Below are positions 30,464 through 39,809 of a stretch of 64,000 bases of DNA, one piece after another. Positions within the stretch are counted from its first letter, which is position 1, and each line of letters begins with the position of its first letter. The stretch comes from Bryobacterales bacterium. Its GTDB lineage: Bacteria; Acidobacteriota; Terriglobia; Bryobacterales; UBA6623. The notes under the pieces were generated by a model. The model was not told the origin of the DNA. It saw only the letters and a list, made by a program, of their open reading frames with translations, and did no database searches. The translations under genes were made by a program, and so were the position numbers. Location: positions 1 through 64,000 of the forward strand of contig JAJDZN010000072.1 of NCBI GenBank assembly GCA_022824585.1, read 5' to 3'.

Positions 30464-31171
30464 CTACCTTCGTCTCAGGGGCTTAACGGCGTACTTGAGA
30501 ATGCACCACAGAGCCCAGACCCCGTCTCTGGGGCGGATCTTCTTGCCTTGCTCGTAGGTCCTGCCGTGGTACGAAATCCCTACCTCGTAAACGCGCGCCC
30601 CGGCCTTGGCGATCTTCGCTGTGATCTCCGGCTCGATGCCGAACCGATCTTCTTCCAAGACGATAGACTGCAGCAGCTCCCGACGAAAGACTTTGTAGCA
30701 CGACTCCATATCGGTCAGGTTCAGATCCGTTGCTAGGTTCGATAGCAGGGTCAGCAGGCGGTTTCCCAGATAGTGCCGGAAGTACAGGACGCGGTGCTCG
30801 CTGGAGGTCAGGAAGCGCGAGCCGTACACGGCGTCCGCCCTGCCTTCCAACAGCGGGTTGAGCAGTTTGGAGTAGTCGGCGGGGTCGTATTCCAAGTCCG
30901 CGTCTTGGACGAGTACGAAGTCCCCCGTGGCTGCCTCGAATCCTGTTCGCACGGCCCGGCCCTTGCCGCGATTGCGATCATGCCGGAGCAAGGTGACGTT
31001 CTCAGCGCAGGCAGCGATCCCCGCCGCAACGTCCGCCGAGCCGTCCGTCGAGGCATCGTCGACGATGATGATCTCGGTCGGAACATCCACGGCCTGGACG
31101 CGAGCGACGACCTCTTGCAAGGTGCCGGCTTCGTTATACGTGGGGATGACCACCGTCAGCGTTGCAGGCAA
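30464..31171 (-). CDS. GT2 family glycosyltransferase (dolichol-phosphate mannose synthase-like)
   Basis: 235 residues from a TTG start at 31171, backed by an AAGGAG Shine-Dalgarno about 12 nt upstream. GT-A fold signatures are complete: VVIPTYNEAGTL, IIIVDDASTDGS (Asp pair at 38-39), NRGKGRAVRTGF, and the metal-binding QDADLEY at 89-95. The C-terminal part has YKVFRRELL, EEDRFGIEPEITAKIAK and VGISYHGRTYEQGKKI. This family moves a sugar from a nucleotide donor onto a polyprenyl phosphate at the cytoplasmic face; no C-terminal membrane helices are seen. It may supply the lipid-linked donor for the GT-C enzyme downstream, which is inference. Confidence 0.88.
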   Translation of the reverse strand: MPATLTVVIPTYNEAGTLQEVVARVQAVDVPTEIIIVDDASTDGSADVAAGIAACAENVTLLRHDRNRGKGRAVRTGFEAATGDFVLVQDADLEYDPADYSKLLNPLLEGRADAVYGSRFLTSSEHRVLYFRHYLGNRLLTLLSNLATDLNLTDMESCYKVFRRELLQSIVLEEDRFGIEPEITAKIAKAGARVYEVGISYHGRTYEQGKKIRPRDGVWALWCILKYAVKPLRRR

Positions 31172-31337
31172 GCTGGGTCGACTCCTTGGCGGGCGACGCG
31201 AGCGTTTCGGCCCGTGATCGCCTCAGACGCCAAGTATGCAACAGTCTGGAACATCGCCGGTCTGCCGGGAACTAGCGGATCGGCGGCTGCGCGGGTCGAG
31301 ACCCATTGCAGCCTCGGCGATTGGGGCGTAGCGTAGG

Positions 31338-32873
31338 ATGGATTCGTTGTCGGACGAACCCAAGCGTGTGCCAAATCCGACCGGCCGAGTGTATCTGGTG
31401 GGCGCCGGGCCGGGCGATCCGGACCTGCTCACGCTTCGCGCGCATGAGCTCTTGCGGGCAGCCGACCTAGTCCTGTATGACAATCTCGCCTCGCCCGAGG
31501 TGCTGGAACACGCGTCTCCTTCAGCGCAGCGCCGCTACGTGGGCAAGAAGCGTGCCCAGCACGCCTGTACCCAAGCCGAGATTAACGGCTTGATGGTCGC
31601 CGCAGCTCGCGAAGGCAAGGTCGTGGTTCGGCTCAAGGGCGGCGATCCGTATGTGTTCGGCCGCGGCGGGGAAGAGGCTCTCGGCCTGGCGCGTGCCGGG
31701 ATTCCGTTCGAAGTCGTTCCCGGAGTGACTTCTGCGCTCGGAGCGGCGGCCTACGCCGGCATGCCGCTGACGCACCGGGACCACACGCAGGCAGTCACGC
31801 TGGTGACGGGGCACGACGTCGACCAGATCGATTGGCCGTCTCTGGCAGGCCGCCAGACGCTGGTGGTTTTCATGGGCCTGACGTCCGTTCCCGCGATCGC
31901 CAAGCGACTGATTGGTGGGGGGATGCCCCCGGACACTCCGGCTGCGGCGATCCGCTGGGTGACGCGCGGAGACCAGAGGGTGGTGACGGCCTCGATCGCC
32001 GACCTGCCGATGGCGATCCGGCGGGAGGGCCTGCGTCCGCCCGCCCTCGTGGTCATTGGCGACATTGTTGGCCTGCGCGAAGACATCGACTGGTTCGACA
32101 AACTGCCGCTCCGGGGCAAGTCGGTGGTCGTCACCAGAGCTGCATCCCAGGCTGCGTCTTTCTGCGGCGCCTTGCGCCGGCTAGGGGCGCGGGTGATTCC
32201 GATTCCCGCGATCGCCTTCGAGCGGCCTTCTAGCTGGGCTCCGGCCGACGCTGCGATTGACGGGCTCGAACGCTACGACTGGGCGATTTTCACCAGCGTC
32301 AACGGCGTCAATCACTTCTTGGAGCGCCTCGACGCAAGCCCGCGGGATCTCCGCCACTTGCCGAAGCGAATCGCCGCGATCGGCTCGGCCACGGCCGACC
32401 GCTTGCGGGAGTTGCATCTCAAGGTTGAGCTCGTGCCGGACCAGTTCGTAGCGGAGGCCTTGGCGGAGGCGTTTCTCGAACGCGACATGCGCGGCAGCCG
32501 CGTGCTGCTGCCGCGAGCCGAGGAAGCTCGCAGCGTGCTGCCGGAGCAACTGGCTGCGATGGGGGCGGAGATCGACGTGGTTCCCGTCTACCGCACGGTT
32601 GTGCCGGAGGCGTCGCGCCAATTGGCCGAGCGCGCTTGGTCTGCCGATCCCGTGCCGGACTGGGTCACGCTGACAAGCTCTTCGACGGCTCGCATGCTGG
32701 CGCAAATGGTGCCGCTAGATCGCCTGAAACGTTCCAAGCTGGCCTCCATCGGGCCGGTCACATCAGCCGCTGTCCGGGAATTGGGCCTGCCGATCGCCGT
32801 CGAGGCGCAACGATTCACGACCGATGGCTTGGCCGAGGCACTGTGCATCGCTGTCACAGGCGCGATACGGTGA
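31338..32873 (+). CDS. Uroporphyrinogen-III C-methyltransferase / uroporphyrinogen-III synthase fusion
   Basis: 511 residues with two domains. Residues about 15-250 are CobA/SirA-type SAM uroporphyrinogen-III methyltransferase: VYLVGAGPGDPDLLTLRAHELL, VVRLKGGDPYVFGRGGEEAL, VVPGVTSALGAAAYAGMPLTHRD. Residues about 262-505 are HemD: VVVTRAASQAASFCGALRRLGA, WAIFTSVNGVNHFLERL, and a C-terminal VTLTSSSTARML. The fusion makes uroporphyrinogen III from hydroxymethylbilane and methylates it toward precorrin-2, feeding sirohaem or cobalamin. A cobalamin-dependent methionine synthase lies 2 kb downstream in the same direction. Fusions of cobA and hemD are known in several phyla. Confidence 0.95.
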   Translation: MDSLSDEPKRVPNPTGRVYLVGAGPGDPDLLTLRAHELLRAADLVLYDNLASPEVLEHASPSAQRRYVGKKRAQHACTQAEINGLMVAAAREGKVVVRLKGGDPYVFGRGGEEALGLARAGIPFEVVPGVTSALGAAAYAGMPLTHRDHTQAVTLVTGHDVDQIDWPSLAGRQTLVVFMGLTSVPAIAKRLIGGGMPPDTPAAAIRWVTRGDQRVVTASIADLPMAIRREGLRPPALVVIGDIVGLREDIDWFDKLPLRGKSVVVTRAASQAASFCGALRRLGARVIPIPAIAFERPSSWAPADAAIDGLERYDWAIFTSVNGVNHFLERLDASPRDLRHLPKRIAAIGSATADRLRELHLKVELVPDQFVAEALAEAFLERDMRGSRVLLPRAEEARSVLPEQLAAMGAEIDVVPVYRTVVPEASRQLAERAWSADPVPDWVTLTSSSTARMLAQMVPLDRLKRSKLASIGPVTSAAVRELGLPIAVEAQRFTTDGLAEALCIAVTGAIR

Positions 32874-32897
32874 TAATATGCGAATGCGAAGGTCGCC

Positions 32898-33425
32898 ATG
32901 AGGTACGTGCAGGCAGGCGAGCAGCAGCTGGTAGTGCTTGAGCCAGAGCACGACACGCTCCGGCAACTCGTGCAGCAGGCCGGCTTCACGGCCAACATCA
33001 CAAAAGAGGCGCGTCGCGTGACAATCGAAGTCAGCGCCCTCGAACCGTCGGGCCCGCTGCTGTTGTTCGACGCCGGCGACCCCGCCAACCTAGGATGGTT
33101 CTCGCGCTGCCAGTTCTATGTCGATTCCCTGTCGGGCGTCGTCCTGCAGACGCCGTTGGTCATTTCCAATTGCCATAGCGGCAGCGAGGTCGATCGCGAG
33201 CGCCTGCGCATTTCCATGGCCACCGAGGTCCCGGCCGGCTTCAGGCTGGCCGGCAAGAAGAGCCTGAGCGAGCAGGTGGTCTACGCGTTGTTGTTCAACC
33301 TGCTGACGGCTCTGCGGGACACGGGCGTCGCGCTTTGCGGCAGCGCGGGCCTGCAGCCGCTCGCAGGCGCCGCCCGCCGCGCGCGGCCGGCCAAGGATCG
33401 GGCTACCAGGGCCACCAAGCGCTGA
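32898..33425 (+). CDS. Conserved-looking protein of unknown function
   Basis: 175 residues. I do not recognise the family. The start ATG has a GAAGG Shine-Dalgarno 5 nt upstream, and a GATAAT hexamer overlaps the stop of the previous gene, so it could have its own promoter. The product is a mixed alpha/beta soluble protein without signal peptide or membrane helix: an N-terminal beta-rich part (VVLEPEHDTLRQLVQQAGF, RRVTIEVSALEPSGPLLLFDAGD), a central strand set with a lone CQFYVDS cysteine, a helix EQVVYALLFNLLTALR and a basic Arg/Lys-rich tail of about 20 residues. It overlaps the 3' end of the convergent sulfatase gene by 23 bp. Confidence 0.65.
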   Translation: MRYVQAGEQQLVVLEPEHDTLRQLVQQAGFTANITKEARRVTIEVSALEPSGPLLLFDAGDPANLGWFSRCQFYVDSLSGVVLQTPLVISNCHSGSEVDRERLRISMATEVPAGFRLAGKKSLSEQVVYALLFNLLTALRDTGVALCGSAGLQPLAGAARRARPAKDRATRATKR

Positions 33426-34845
33426 GCTGCTGCTCGAGCGTTCTCCGGATCTCGGCGTGCTCGCTGGAGTCGGCTAGGTTTGCTCGCTCGCGCGGGCGGG
33501 CATCGGCCAGCCGGTACAGCTCCGGCGGCTCGGTTTCGTTCTGGATGTACTTCCACTCCTGAGTTCGCACCATCTTGGTCCGATAGCTCGGCTCCATGGT
33601 CGGTCGCAGGACTTGGGTGTGGCGCGGAACCCCGTCCTCGTCGTCCGGGGCCAGATTCGGCGGTAGCACGTCCGGGGCCAGATCCCCGTAGGCCGCCGAT
33701 GTGAACAGTGCCGGGCGGCCTTGTGCCGCCCCAAGCACGGATTCCGCGACAGATTCGCCGGAGGCATCCTCGGGGAGCTCGCCGCCGGTCAGCTCGGCCA
33801 GGGTCGGGAACAGGTCGGCCGACTGGGCCAGGGCGTCCGTCCGCGCCCCCGCCGGAATGCGGCCCGGCGCCCACCACAGCAGCGGCACGTGCAGCAGGGC
33901 GTCGTATAGGAACATGCCCTTGCGGACCATGCCGTAGTCCCCCATGAAGTCGCCGTGGTCGGCAGTCAGAACGACGATCGTGTTCTCGGCGAGCCCGTTG
34001 GCCTCCAACGCCCCGAGCAGCCGACCGAGCGGACGGTCCACGCCCCACTCGACCTGAGCGTAGTAGTAGCGCATCGTCTCGGCCAGGTCTTCGCGGTCCA
34101 GCTCGCCGAACCCCATGGCCCGGGCGTAGCGCCCGAGGCGGGCGCTCACCGCCGCCGGGTCGGCACGTTCCGGCATGACCATGTCGCTGGAGTCGTATCT
34201 GGCGGCGTAGCGCGCCGGGGCCATGTAGGGCGGGTGCGGATCGAAGTAGCTCACGTGCAGGAAGAACGGATCGCCGCCCGCCTGTCCCAAGAACTTGATG
34301 GCCGACTCGGTGTTGATGTGCGGGTAGCAGTCCTCCTCCGGCCAGTACACGGCCGAGTGCCAGTGGGGCGGCACGAAGCCGTTGTAGGCGCGGAACGGCT
34401 CCCGGTCGCGGATATCGGCGTAGTCGAGTTCGGCGAGGGCTTCGTCCGTCAACGTGTGGTTCTTGCCCACCCAGGCCGTTTGGTAGCCGCGCCGGGCGAA
34501 GTGCTCGAGCATCGACCCCTTCCAGGCCAACTTGTCCCCATCCCGATTCGTCAGCGAGCCGTGCTCGTGGGGGTGCTGGCCGGAAAAGCAAGACTTCCGC
34601 GTCGGAACGCACACCGGCCCGCTGGAAAAGCCGTTGCGGAACAGCATGCCCTCCCGTGCCATGCGGTCGAGATTCGGGGTTCGCACGTTCGGATGGCCCA
34701 CCGTGCCCATGCAGTCGCCGCGCATTTGGTCCACCGTGACAAAGAGCACGTTGGTTGGAGCGTCGGCGGCCCGGCCGGCGTGAAAGGCGGTGGATCCGGC
34801 GGACAACAGCAGGGACTGGGCGAATCTGCGGCGGCTAATGCTCAT
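33403..34845 (-). CDS. Tat-exported sulfatase
   Basis: 480 residues from the ATG at 34845. A twin-arginine signal (SISRRRFAQSLLLSAGSTA) precedes the sulfatase fold. Metal-site NVLFVTVDQMRGD, the formylglycine motif C79-V-P-T-R83 (the fourth residue is Thr rather than the common Ser, still within C-x-P/A-x-R), WVGKNHTL, and VVLTADHGDFMGDYGMVRKGMFLYDALLHVP are all present. Sulfatases of this type fold in the cytoplasm and are moved by Tat after formylglycine formation. A CATACT hexamer 9 nt before the ATG may be the -10 of a leaderless transcript. It is divergent from metH. Confidence 0.92.
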   Translation of the reverse strand: MSISRRRFAQSLLLSAGSTAFHAGRAADAPTNVLFVTVDQMRGDCMGTVGHPNVRTPNLDRMAREGMLFRNGFSSGPVCVPTRKSCFSGQHPHEHGSLTNRDGDKLAWKGSMLEHFARRGYQTAWVGKNHTLTDEALAELDYADIRDREPFRAYNGFVPPHWHSAVYWPEEDCYPHINTESAIKFLGQAGGDPFFLHVSYFDPHPPYMAPARYAARYDSSDMVMPERADPAAVSARLGRYARAMGFGELDREDLAETMRYYYAQVEWGVDRPLGRLLGALEANGLAENTIVVLTADHGDFMGDYGMVRKGMFLYDALLHVPLLWWAPGRIPAGARTDALAQSADLFPTLAELTGGELPEDASGESVAESVLGAAQGRPALFTSAAYGDLAPDVLPPNLAPDDEDGVPRHTQVLRPTMEPSYRTKMVRTQEWKYIQNETEPPELYRLADARPRERANLADSSEHAEIRRTLEQQLSAWWPW

Positions 34846-34854
34846 GGCGGGGCC

Positions 34855-34860
34855 AGTATG
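34855..34860 (-). promoter_or_regulatory. -10-like hexamer of the Tat-exported sulfatase gene
   Basis: CATACT on the minus strand, 9 nt before the ATG at 34845, with no Shine-Dalgarno in the short leader. No clear -35 is visible. Confidence 0.3.
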
Positions 34861-34967
34861 ACAAATCGCGAAGTGCCTTCTCGGCCGCGGCCGGCCGCGC
34901 CGGTCCGCCGAGGCTCTCGCATAATGGAACTTGGGGCGAAGCCGCCCGTAGCTTCCGCGCCTGCGCA

Positions 34968-37900
34968 ATGCAGTCCCGCTTCGATCGCATACGCCTGCTC
35001 AACGAGTGCTTGGCAGAGCGCATCCTCGTGCTTGACGGGGCGATGGGCACTGGGCTTCAGGAAGCGAGGCTCACCGCGGAGGACTTTGGCGGCGCCGCCC
35101 TGGAGGGCTGCAACGAGAACCTCGTGCTGACCCGGCCTGACGTTGTGCAGAAGATCCACAGGGGCTATTGCGAGGCCGGCGCGGACATCATCGAAACCAA
35201 CACGTTCGGCGCGATGGACATCGTGCTTGCCGAGTACGGGCTCCAAGACGACGTTGCCCGCATCAACGCAGAGGCCGGCCGCTTGGCTCGCGAAGTGGCC
35301 GATGCTTTCTCCACAAGCGGCAAGCCGCGCTTCGTTGCGGGTGCCATGGGGCCCTCGACCAAGTCGATCACGGTCACGGGCGGGGTGACCTTCGCCGAGC
35401 TCGTGTCCACCTACCGCGACCAGTCTCTCGCTCTGGCCGAGTATGCGGACCTGCTCATCCTCGAGACTTGCCAGGATACCCGCAACGTCAAGGCCGCGCT
35501 TATCGGCATCGGACAGGCTTTGCGCCAGTACGGCCTGCGAATCCCCGTGATCGTATCGGGCACCATCGAGCCCATGGGATCGATGCTGGCCGGCCAGGGC
35601 GCCGAAGCCCTGTCCGTGTCGCTGGAGTACGCAGAACTGCTCGGCATCGGACTCAACTGCGCCACGGGTCCGGAATACATGACGGACCACATCCGAACGA
35701 TCCACGAGACGGCGACTCCCCTCGTGTCGTGCTACCCCAACGCGGGCCTGCCCGACGAAGACGGCCTGTACGGAGAGACACCCGATTCGCTGGCCTCGGT
35801 GCTGGACCGCTTCGCGCGGAACGGCTGGCTGAACATCGTCGGCGGCTGCTGTGGCACGACTGCCGCGCACATCCGCTCGATTGCGCAGATGGCGCAGGGA
35901 CATGCCCCGCGCCGCCACAGGCCGGACCGGGGCACGAAGTTCACCGGCATCGAGGTGGTGGAAGCGTGCGAGGACAACCGTCCCCTGCTGGTGGGCGAGC
36001 GGACCAACATCGTGGGATCGCGCCGCTTCAAGCGGCTCATATCCGAAGAACGCTTCGAACAGGCCTCCGAGATTGCCCGCGCGCAAGTGCGCGGCGGTGC
36101 CCAGATCATTGATGTCAACCTCGAGAATCCAGACCGCGACGAGTTGTCTGACATCGATTCCTTCTACGGGCTGCTGATCAAGAAGATCAAGGCTCCGATC
36201 ATGATCGACAGCACCAATCCGGCCGCGGTGGAACGCGCCCTGACGTATTGCCAAGGCAAGGCTATCGTGAACTCGATCAACTTCGAGAACGGGGAGGAGC
36301 GCTTCGACCAGGTCGTGCCGCTGCTTCGCCGCTACGGCGCTGCCGTGGTCGTAGGCACAATCGACGAGGATCCCGAGCAGGCCCAGGCGATCACCCGAGA
36401 GCGCAAGCTTGCCATCGTCGAGCGCGCCCACGGCCTGCTCACTGGGAAATGGCAGCTCGCCGAAGAGGATCTGGTATTCGACCCGCTGGTGTTCCCGTGC
36501 GGCACGGGTGATGCCAACTACATCGGCAGTGCCGTGGAGACCATCGAGTCCCTGCGGCTGATCAAGTCCCGGCTGCCCCGCGTGAAGACGCTGCTCGGAG
36601 TGAGCAACGTCAGTTTCGGCCTGCCTCCGGCGGCCCGCGAAGTCGTCAACGCCGTGTTCCTGCACGACGCCACGAAGGCCGGGCTCGACCTGGCGATCGT
36701 CAACACGGAGAAGCTGCGCCGCTTCGCCTCGATCACCCCGGAGGAGCTGCAGCTGGCCGAAGGGCTGTTGCACAACCTGCCGTGCGATGGCATCGACGCA
36801 CCGCAGGACCACCGGCTTCAGGCCCCGGAGCAAAAGGCGGCCCTGAACCAGCTCCACATCGCGAGGGTCACGGAGCACTTCCGCGGGGCCGTCGAGAGTC
36901 GCGGGCCGAAAGTGCAGGACCTGCCTCTGGACGAACGGCTGGCGAGGTACGTCGTGGACGGCACCAAGGAAGGGCTGTTCCCCGACCTCGACCAAAAGCT
37001 CGCCGATAACGTGGCTCCCCTCGAAATCGTCAACGGGCCGCTCATGGAAGGGATGAAGCGAGTGGGCCGGCTATTCAACAACAACGAGCTGATCGTGGCC
37101 GAAGTCCTGCAGTCCGCAGAGGCGATGAAGGCGGCTGTGGACCACCTCGAGCCGCACATGGAGAAGACCGCCGATGCCAACAAGGGCAAGATCGTCCTTG
37201 CCACGGTCAAGGGCGATGTCCACGACATCGGCAAGAATCTGGTCGACATCATCCTCTCCAACAACGGCTACACCGTGCTGAACCTGGGCATCAAGGTGCC
37301 GCCGGAAGAGCTGATCAACGCGTGCCGGGAACACCAGCCCGACGCCATTGGCCTGTCCGGCCTGCTGGTCAAGAGCGCTCAGCAGATGGTAGTCACGGCC
37401 CAAGACCTGCGCTCGGCCGGCGTGTGCGTTCCGCTGCTGGTGGGCGGTGCCGCGCTGAGCGCGAACTTCACGCGCAAGCGGATCGCTCCTTCCTACGGGG
37501 ACCTGACGTGCTATGCCAAGGACGCCATGAATGGCCTGGCCCTGCTGGACCGGGCGCTGGACCCGGCGGCAAGAGCTGACCTTGAGGCCGAGCACGCGCC
37601 GGTCCGAGACGATGCTGGCCGCGACCGGCAAGGGGCCGCCTCCGCGAAGACCGCGCGCAGCTCGCGGGTGCGCGCGGACGTGCCGCCGCTGAAGTGCCCC
37701 TACGACGCGCGCCGGTGCGAGGACGTTCCGCACCTGCGCGAGCTGTGGCAGTACATCAATCCCGCCATGCTCTATTCGCGGCACCTCGGCTTCAGGGGCA
37801 ACTTCAAGCGGGCACTGGCCGACCGCGACGAGAAGGCGCTAGCGCTGCACGCGGCGGTGGAGGACACCAAGGCCGACGCCGAGCGCTACATGAAGGCACG

Positions 37901-38474
37901 AGCCATCTGGCGTTTCTTGGACGCGCAATCCCACGGAAACTCGATCCGGCTGTTCGAACCTGGCAGCGATGTGCTGCTGCACGAATTCTCGTTCCCGCGC
38001 CAGCGTCGCGCCGAGGGCCTGAGCCTGGCGGACTTTATCGCGCGCCCCAACGGCTACCGGGATTCGGTGGCCCTGTTCTGCGTGACGGCGGGAGAGGGCA
38101 TCCGTGACCGATCCGAAACCTACCGCGACCGCGGGGAGTACTTCCGGTCGCACGCGATCCAAGCCTTGGCGATCGAGACGGCCGAGGCCTGTGCGGAATG
38201 GGTCCACCGGCGCATCCGCGAGGATTGGGGCTTCGCCGATCCGGCAGGCATGACCATGGAGGATCGGTTTCGCTCGAAATATCGCGGCCGGCGCTACAGC
38301 TTCGGCTATCCGGCCTGTCCGAACCTGGAAGACCAGCGCGGGCTGTTCAAGCTGCTCGATCCGTCCGAGATCGGCGTGACACTGACCGACGGCGACATGA
38401 TGGATCCGGAGGCCAGCGTTAGCGCCGTGGTCTTCCAGCACCCCGATTGCATCTACTTCGACGTGAATTCCTAG
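34968..38474 (+). CDS. metH: Cobalamin-dependent methionine synthase
   Basis: 1168 residues, the usual length with all modules. Residues 1-330 are the homocysteine-binding barrel with zinc cysteines C231, C294 and C295 (GLNCATG, GGCCGTT). Residues about 345-620 are the methyltetrahydrofolate barrel (GERTNIVGSRRF, AQIIDVN). Residues about 640-870 are the cobalamin cap and binding domain, with the axial His752 in DVHDIGKN. Residues about 900-1168 are the SAM reactivation domain (RRYSFGYPACPNLEDQ). It moves a methyl group from methyltetrahydrofolate to homocysteine through cobalamin. I saw no cobalamin riboswitch in the 122 bp upstream; a CATAAT hexamer about 45 nt before the ATG may be a -10. 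The cobA-hemD fusion lies upstream on the same strand. Confidence 0.97.
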   Translation: MQSRFDRIRLLNECLAERILVLDGAMGTGLQEARLTAEDFGGAALEGCNENLVLTRPDVVQKIHRGYCEAGADIIETNTFGAMDIVLAEYGLQDDVARINAEAGRLAREVADAFSTSGKPRFVAGAMGPSTKSITVTGGVTFAELVSTYRDQSLALAEYADLLILETCQDTRNVKAALIGIGQALRQYGLRIPVIVSGTIEPMGSMLAGQGAEALSVSLEYAELLGIGLNCATGPEYMTDHIRTIHETATPLVSCYPNAGLPDEDGLYGETPDSLASVLDRFARNGWLNIVGGCCGTTAAHIRSIAQMAQGHAPRRHRPDRGTKFTGIEVVEACEDNRPLLVGERTNIVGSRRFKRLISEERFEQASEIARAQVRGGAQIIDVNLENPDRDELSDIDSFYGLLIKKIKAPIMIDSTNPAAVERALTYCQGKAIVNSINFENGEERFDQVVPLLRRYGAAVVVGTIDEDPEQAQAITRERKLAIVERAHGLLTGKWQLAEEDLVFDPLVFPCGTGDANYIGSAVETIESLRLIKSRLPRVKTLLGVSNVSFGLPPAAREVVNAVFLHDATKAGLDLAIVNTEKLRRFASITPEELQLAEGLLHNLPCDGIDAPQDHRLQAPEQKAALNQLHIARVTEHFRGAVESRGPKVQDLPLDERLARYVVDGTKEGLFPDLDQKLADNVAPLEIVNGPLMEGMKRVGRLFNNNELIVAEVLQSAEAMKAAVDHLEPHMEKTADANKGKIVLATVKGDVHDIGKNLVDIILSNNGYTVLNLGIKVPPEELINACREHQPDAIGLSGLLVKSAQQMVVTAQDLRSAGVCVPLLVGGAALSANFTRKRIAPSYGDLTCYAKDAMNGLALLDRALDPAARADLEAEHAPVRDDAGRDRQGAASAKTARSSRVRADVPPLKCPYDARRCEDVPHLRELWQYINPAMLYSRHLGFRGNFKRALADRDEKALALHAAVEDTKADAERYMKARAIWRFLDAQSHGNSIRLFEPGSDVLLHEFSFPRQRRAEGLSLADFIARPNGYRDSVALFCVTAGEGIRDRSETYRDRGEYFRSHAIQALAIETAEACAEWVHRRIREDWGFADPAGMTMEDRFRSKYRGRRYSFGYPACPNLEDQRGLFKLLDPSEIGVTLTDGDMMDPEASVSAVVFQHPDCIYFDVNS

Positions 38475-38502
38475 GCTTGCCCGACGCCCTTGTCCGCAAG
38501 AA

Positions 38503-39675
38503 TCAGGGGGCTGGCGGGCTCCAGATCGTGGCGCCGATGTAGCGTTCCGGCCCGCTCGCTTCATCGGTGAAGTAGTACACCGACACGACCTTGCCATCGG
38601 GCCGCTGGATCGAGCGCACGTACCCAATGTCGCGGCTGGCACCGTCGTCGCGCAGCGTAATCTCCCCGCCCCAAGTCCTGCCGTTGTCGCCCGAGAGTCG
38701 CGCCCGGATGCTGTACGGCTCCGCCCGGTAGCCGTAGACTAGGCAGATGCGGCCGTCCTGCAACTGGATCATCGAGGGTGGATTGCCCACGCCGGTGTCG
38801 GGGACGGCTTCGCCGAGGTACTCCCAGTTCGCGCCGTCATCGGCGGAAAGATACGCGCCGATCCATCGCTTCGTTTCGTCGCGCATGCGCACCGTGACCA
38901 GTATCTCGGTATCGGAGAGCCGTACCGAGGCCGGCATGATCGAGAAGCCCGCTTCCGGCTCGGGTCCGATCCAGCCCAGCAGGCTCCACGTCGCGCCGCC
39001 GTCCGTCGTGCGCACGCACAGCGGCCGCCCCTCCTTGCCGTCGGACTTGGCCGCGGTGATGAACAGGGTGCATTGGTCCTCGCTGTCGACGATGTAGTCC
39101 GTGCGCGGCGCGATGCCGGGCGAGTCGAAGGCCGGCAGCCGGAACGGCCCGTCCCAGCTGCGCCCGCGGTCGTAGGAGTGAAAGACGCGCCCGATACCCG
39201 CGTGGATGCTGTTAGTGCGGACCGTGAGCGCGAAGTCCGGGTGCGTGAAGTCGATTCCGCCCTCGCTGTCACGGAGTTCCGGGATGGTGACGCCCGGCCG
39301 CGTTACGCCATGCAAGTAGCCGCCCTCGGTCAGCAGATAGCCTGCGGCGCCCGGATCTTCGAGCGCCCAAGTCTCGCCGCCGTCCATGCTGCGCGCCAAC
39401 ATGGGAATCTCGGGCATTTCGCGGTCAATGTGGTGGCTGTCGCCGAGATCCTTGTACCAACCCTTGCCGAAACCGACGAGGATCTCGTCGCCCCAGCTCC
39501 AGATGCCATGGTTGGCAGGCCAGCCGCCGAACATGCCCTGCTCGAAGTAGACCTTGACGTGGCGAGCCTCCGTCGCGCTGGGCGCGTCCGCTGCCGCCGG
39601 TTCTGACGACGGCGGCGCAGAGCAAGCCGCCAGGGCAAGCGCGACAAGCAGCGAGGTCGCGGAAGTACGTTGCAT
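38503..39675 (-). CDS. Lipoprotein exo-alpha-sialidase-like (BNR) protein
   Basis: 390 residues from the ATG at 39675, chosen for its good AAGGAG Shine-Dalgarno and because a lipoprotein signal follows at once (LLVALALAACSAPPSSEP). The mature part is a six-bladed propeller with Asp-box repeats: SMDGGETWALED, SYDRGRSWDGPF, TTDGGATWSLLG, SADDGANWEYLG, SGDNGRTWGGEI. That is the sialidase or neuraminidase-like superfamily. The classical Arg-triad context is only partly evident, so it could be a sialidase or another exo-glycosidase. It probably sits at the outer membrane or periplasm and works with the sulfatases on host or algal glycans. Confidence 0.82.
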   Translation of the reverse strand: MQRTSATSLLVALALAACSAPPSSEPAAADAPSATEARHVKVYFEQGMFGGWPANHGIWSWGDEILVGFGKGWYKDLGDSHHIDREMPEIPMLARSMDGGETWALEDPGAAGYLLTEGGYLHGVTRPGVTIPELRDSEGGIDFTHPDFALTVRTNSIHAGIGRVFHSYDRGRSWDGPFRLPAFDSPGIAPRTDYIVDSEDQCTLFITAAKSDGKEGRPLCVRTTDGGATWSLLGWIGPEPEAGFSIMPASVRLSDTEILVTVRMRDETKRWIGAYLSADDGANWEYLGEAVPDTGVGNPPSMIQLQDGRICLVYGYRAEPYSIRARLSGDNGRTWGGEITLRDDGASRDIGYVRSIQRPDGKVVSVYYFTDEASGPERYIGATIWSPPAP

Positions 39676-39795
39676 CACCTGATTCTCCTTGATCGCCGAC
39701 GCGCACGGCTCGTGCCGACGGTGCCGTCGCGTGCACTCGCTAGTGTATCCGACGGCTTCCGCGCCGTACTTGGAGGAGAGCCGCGGGCTGGCTGG

Positions 39796-39801
39796 TAAAA
39801 T
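39796..39801 (+). promoter_or_regulatory. -10-like hexamer of the Tricorn protease gene
   Basis: TAAAAT, 8 nt before the ATG at 39810, with no Shine-Dalgarno between. A TTGGAG at 39770-39775 is 20 bp upstream, too far for a standard -35. Confidence 0.4.
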
Positions 39802-39809
39802 CCCCTTAC

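Noticed and set aside
34846-34967. Possible cobalamin or SAM riboswitch before metH
   Set aside because: The gap is only 122 bp, and I could find neither a B12-box-like conserved core nor a SAM riboswitch-like stem set.
34842-36995. 717-codon open frame antisense to metH
   Set aside because: Pure shadow of a GC-rich gene: the opposite strand encodes complete MetH domains and the antisense product has no family motif.
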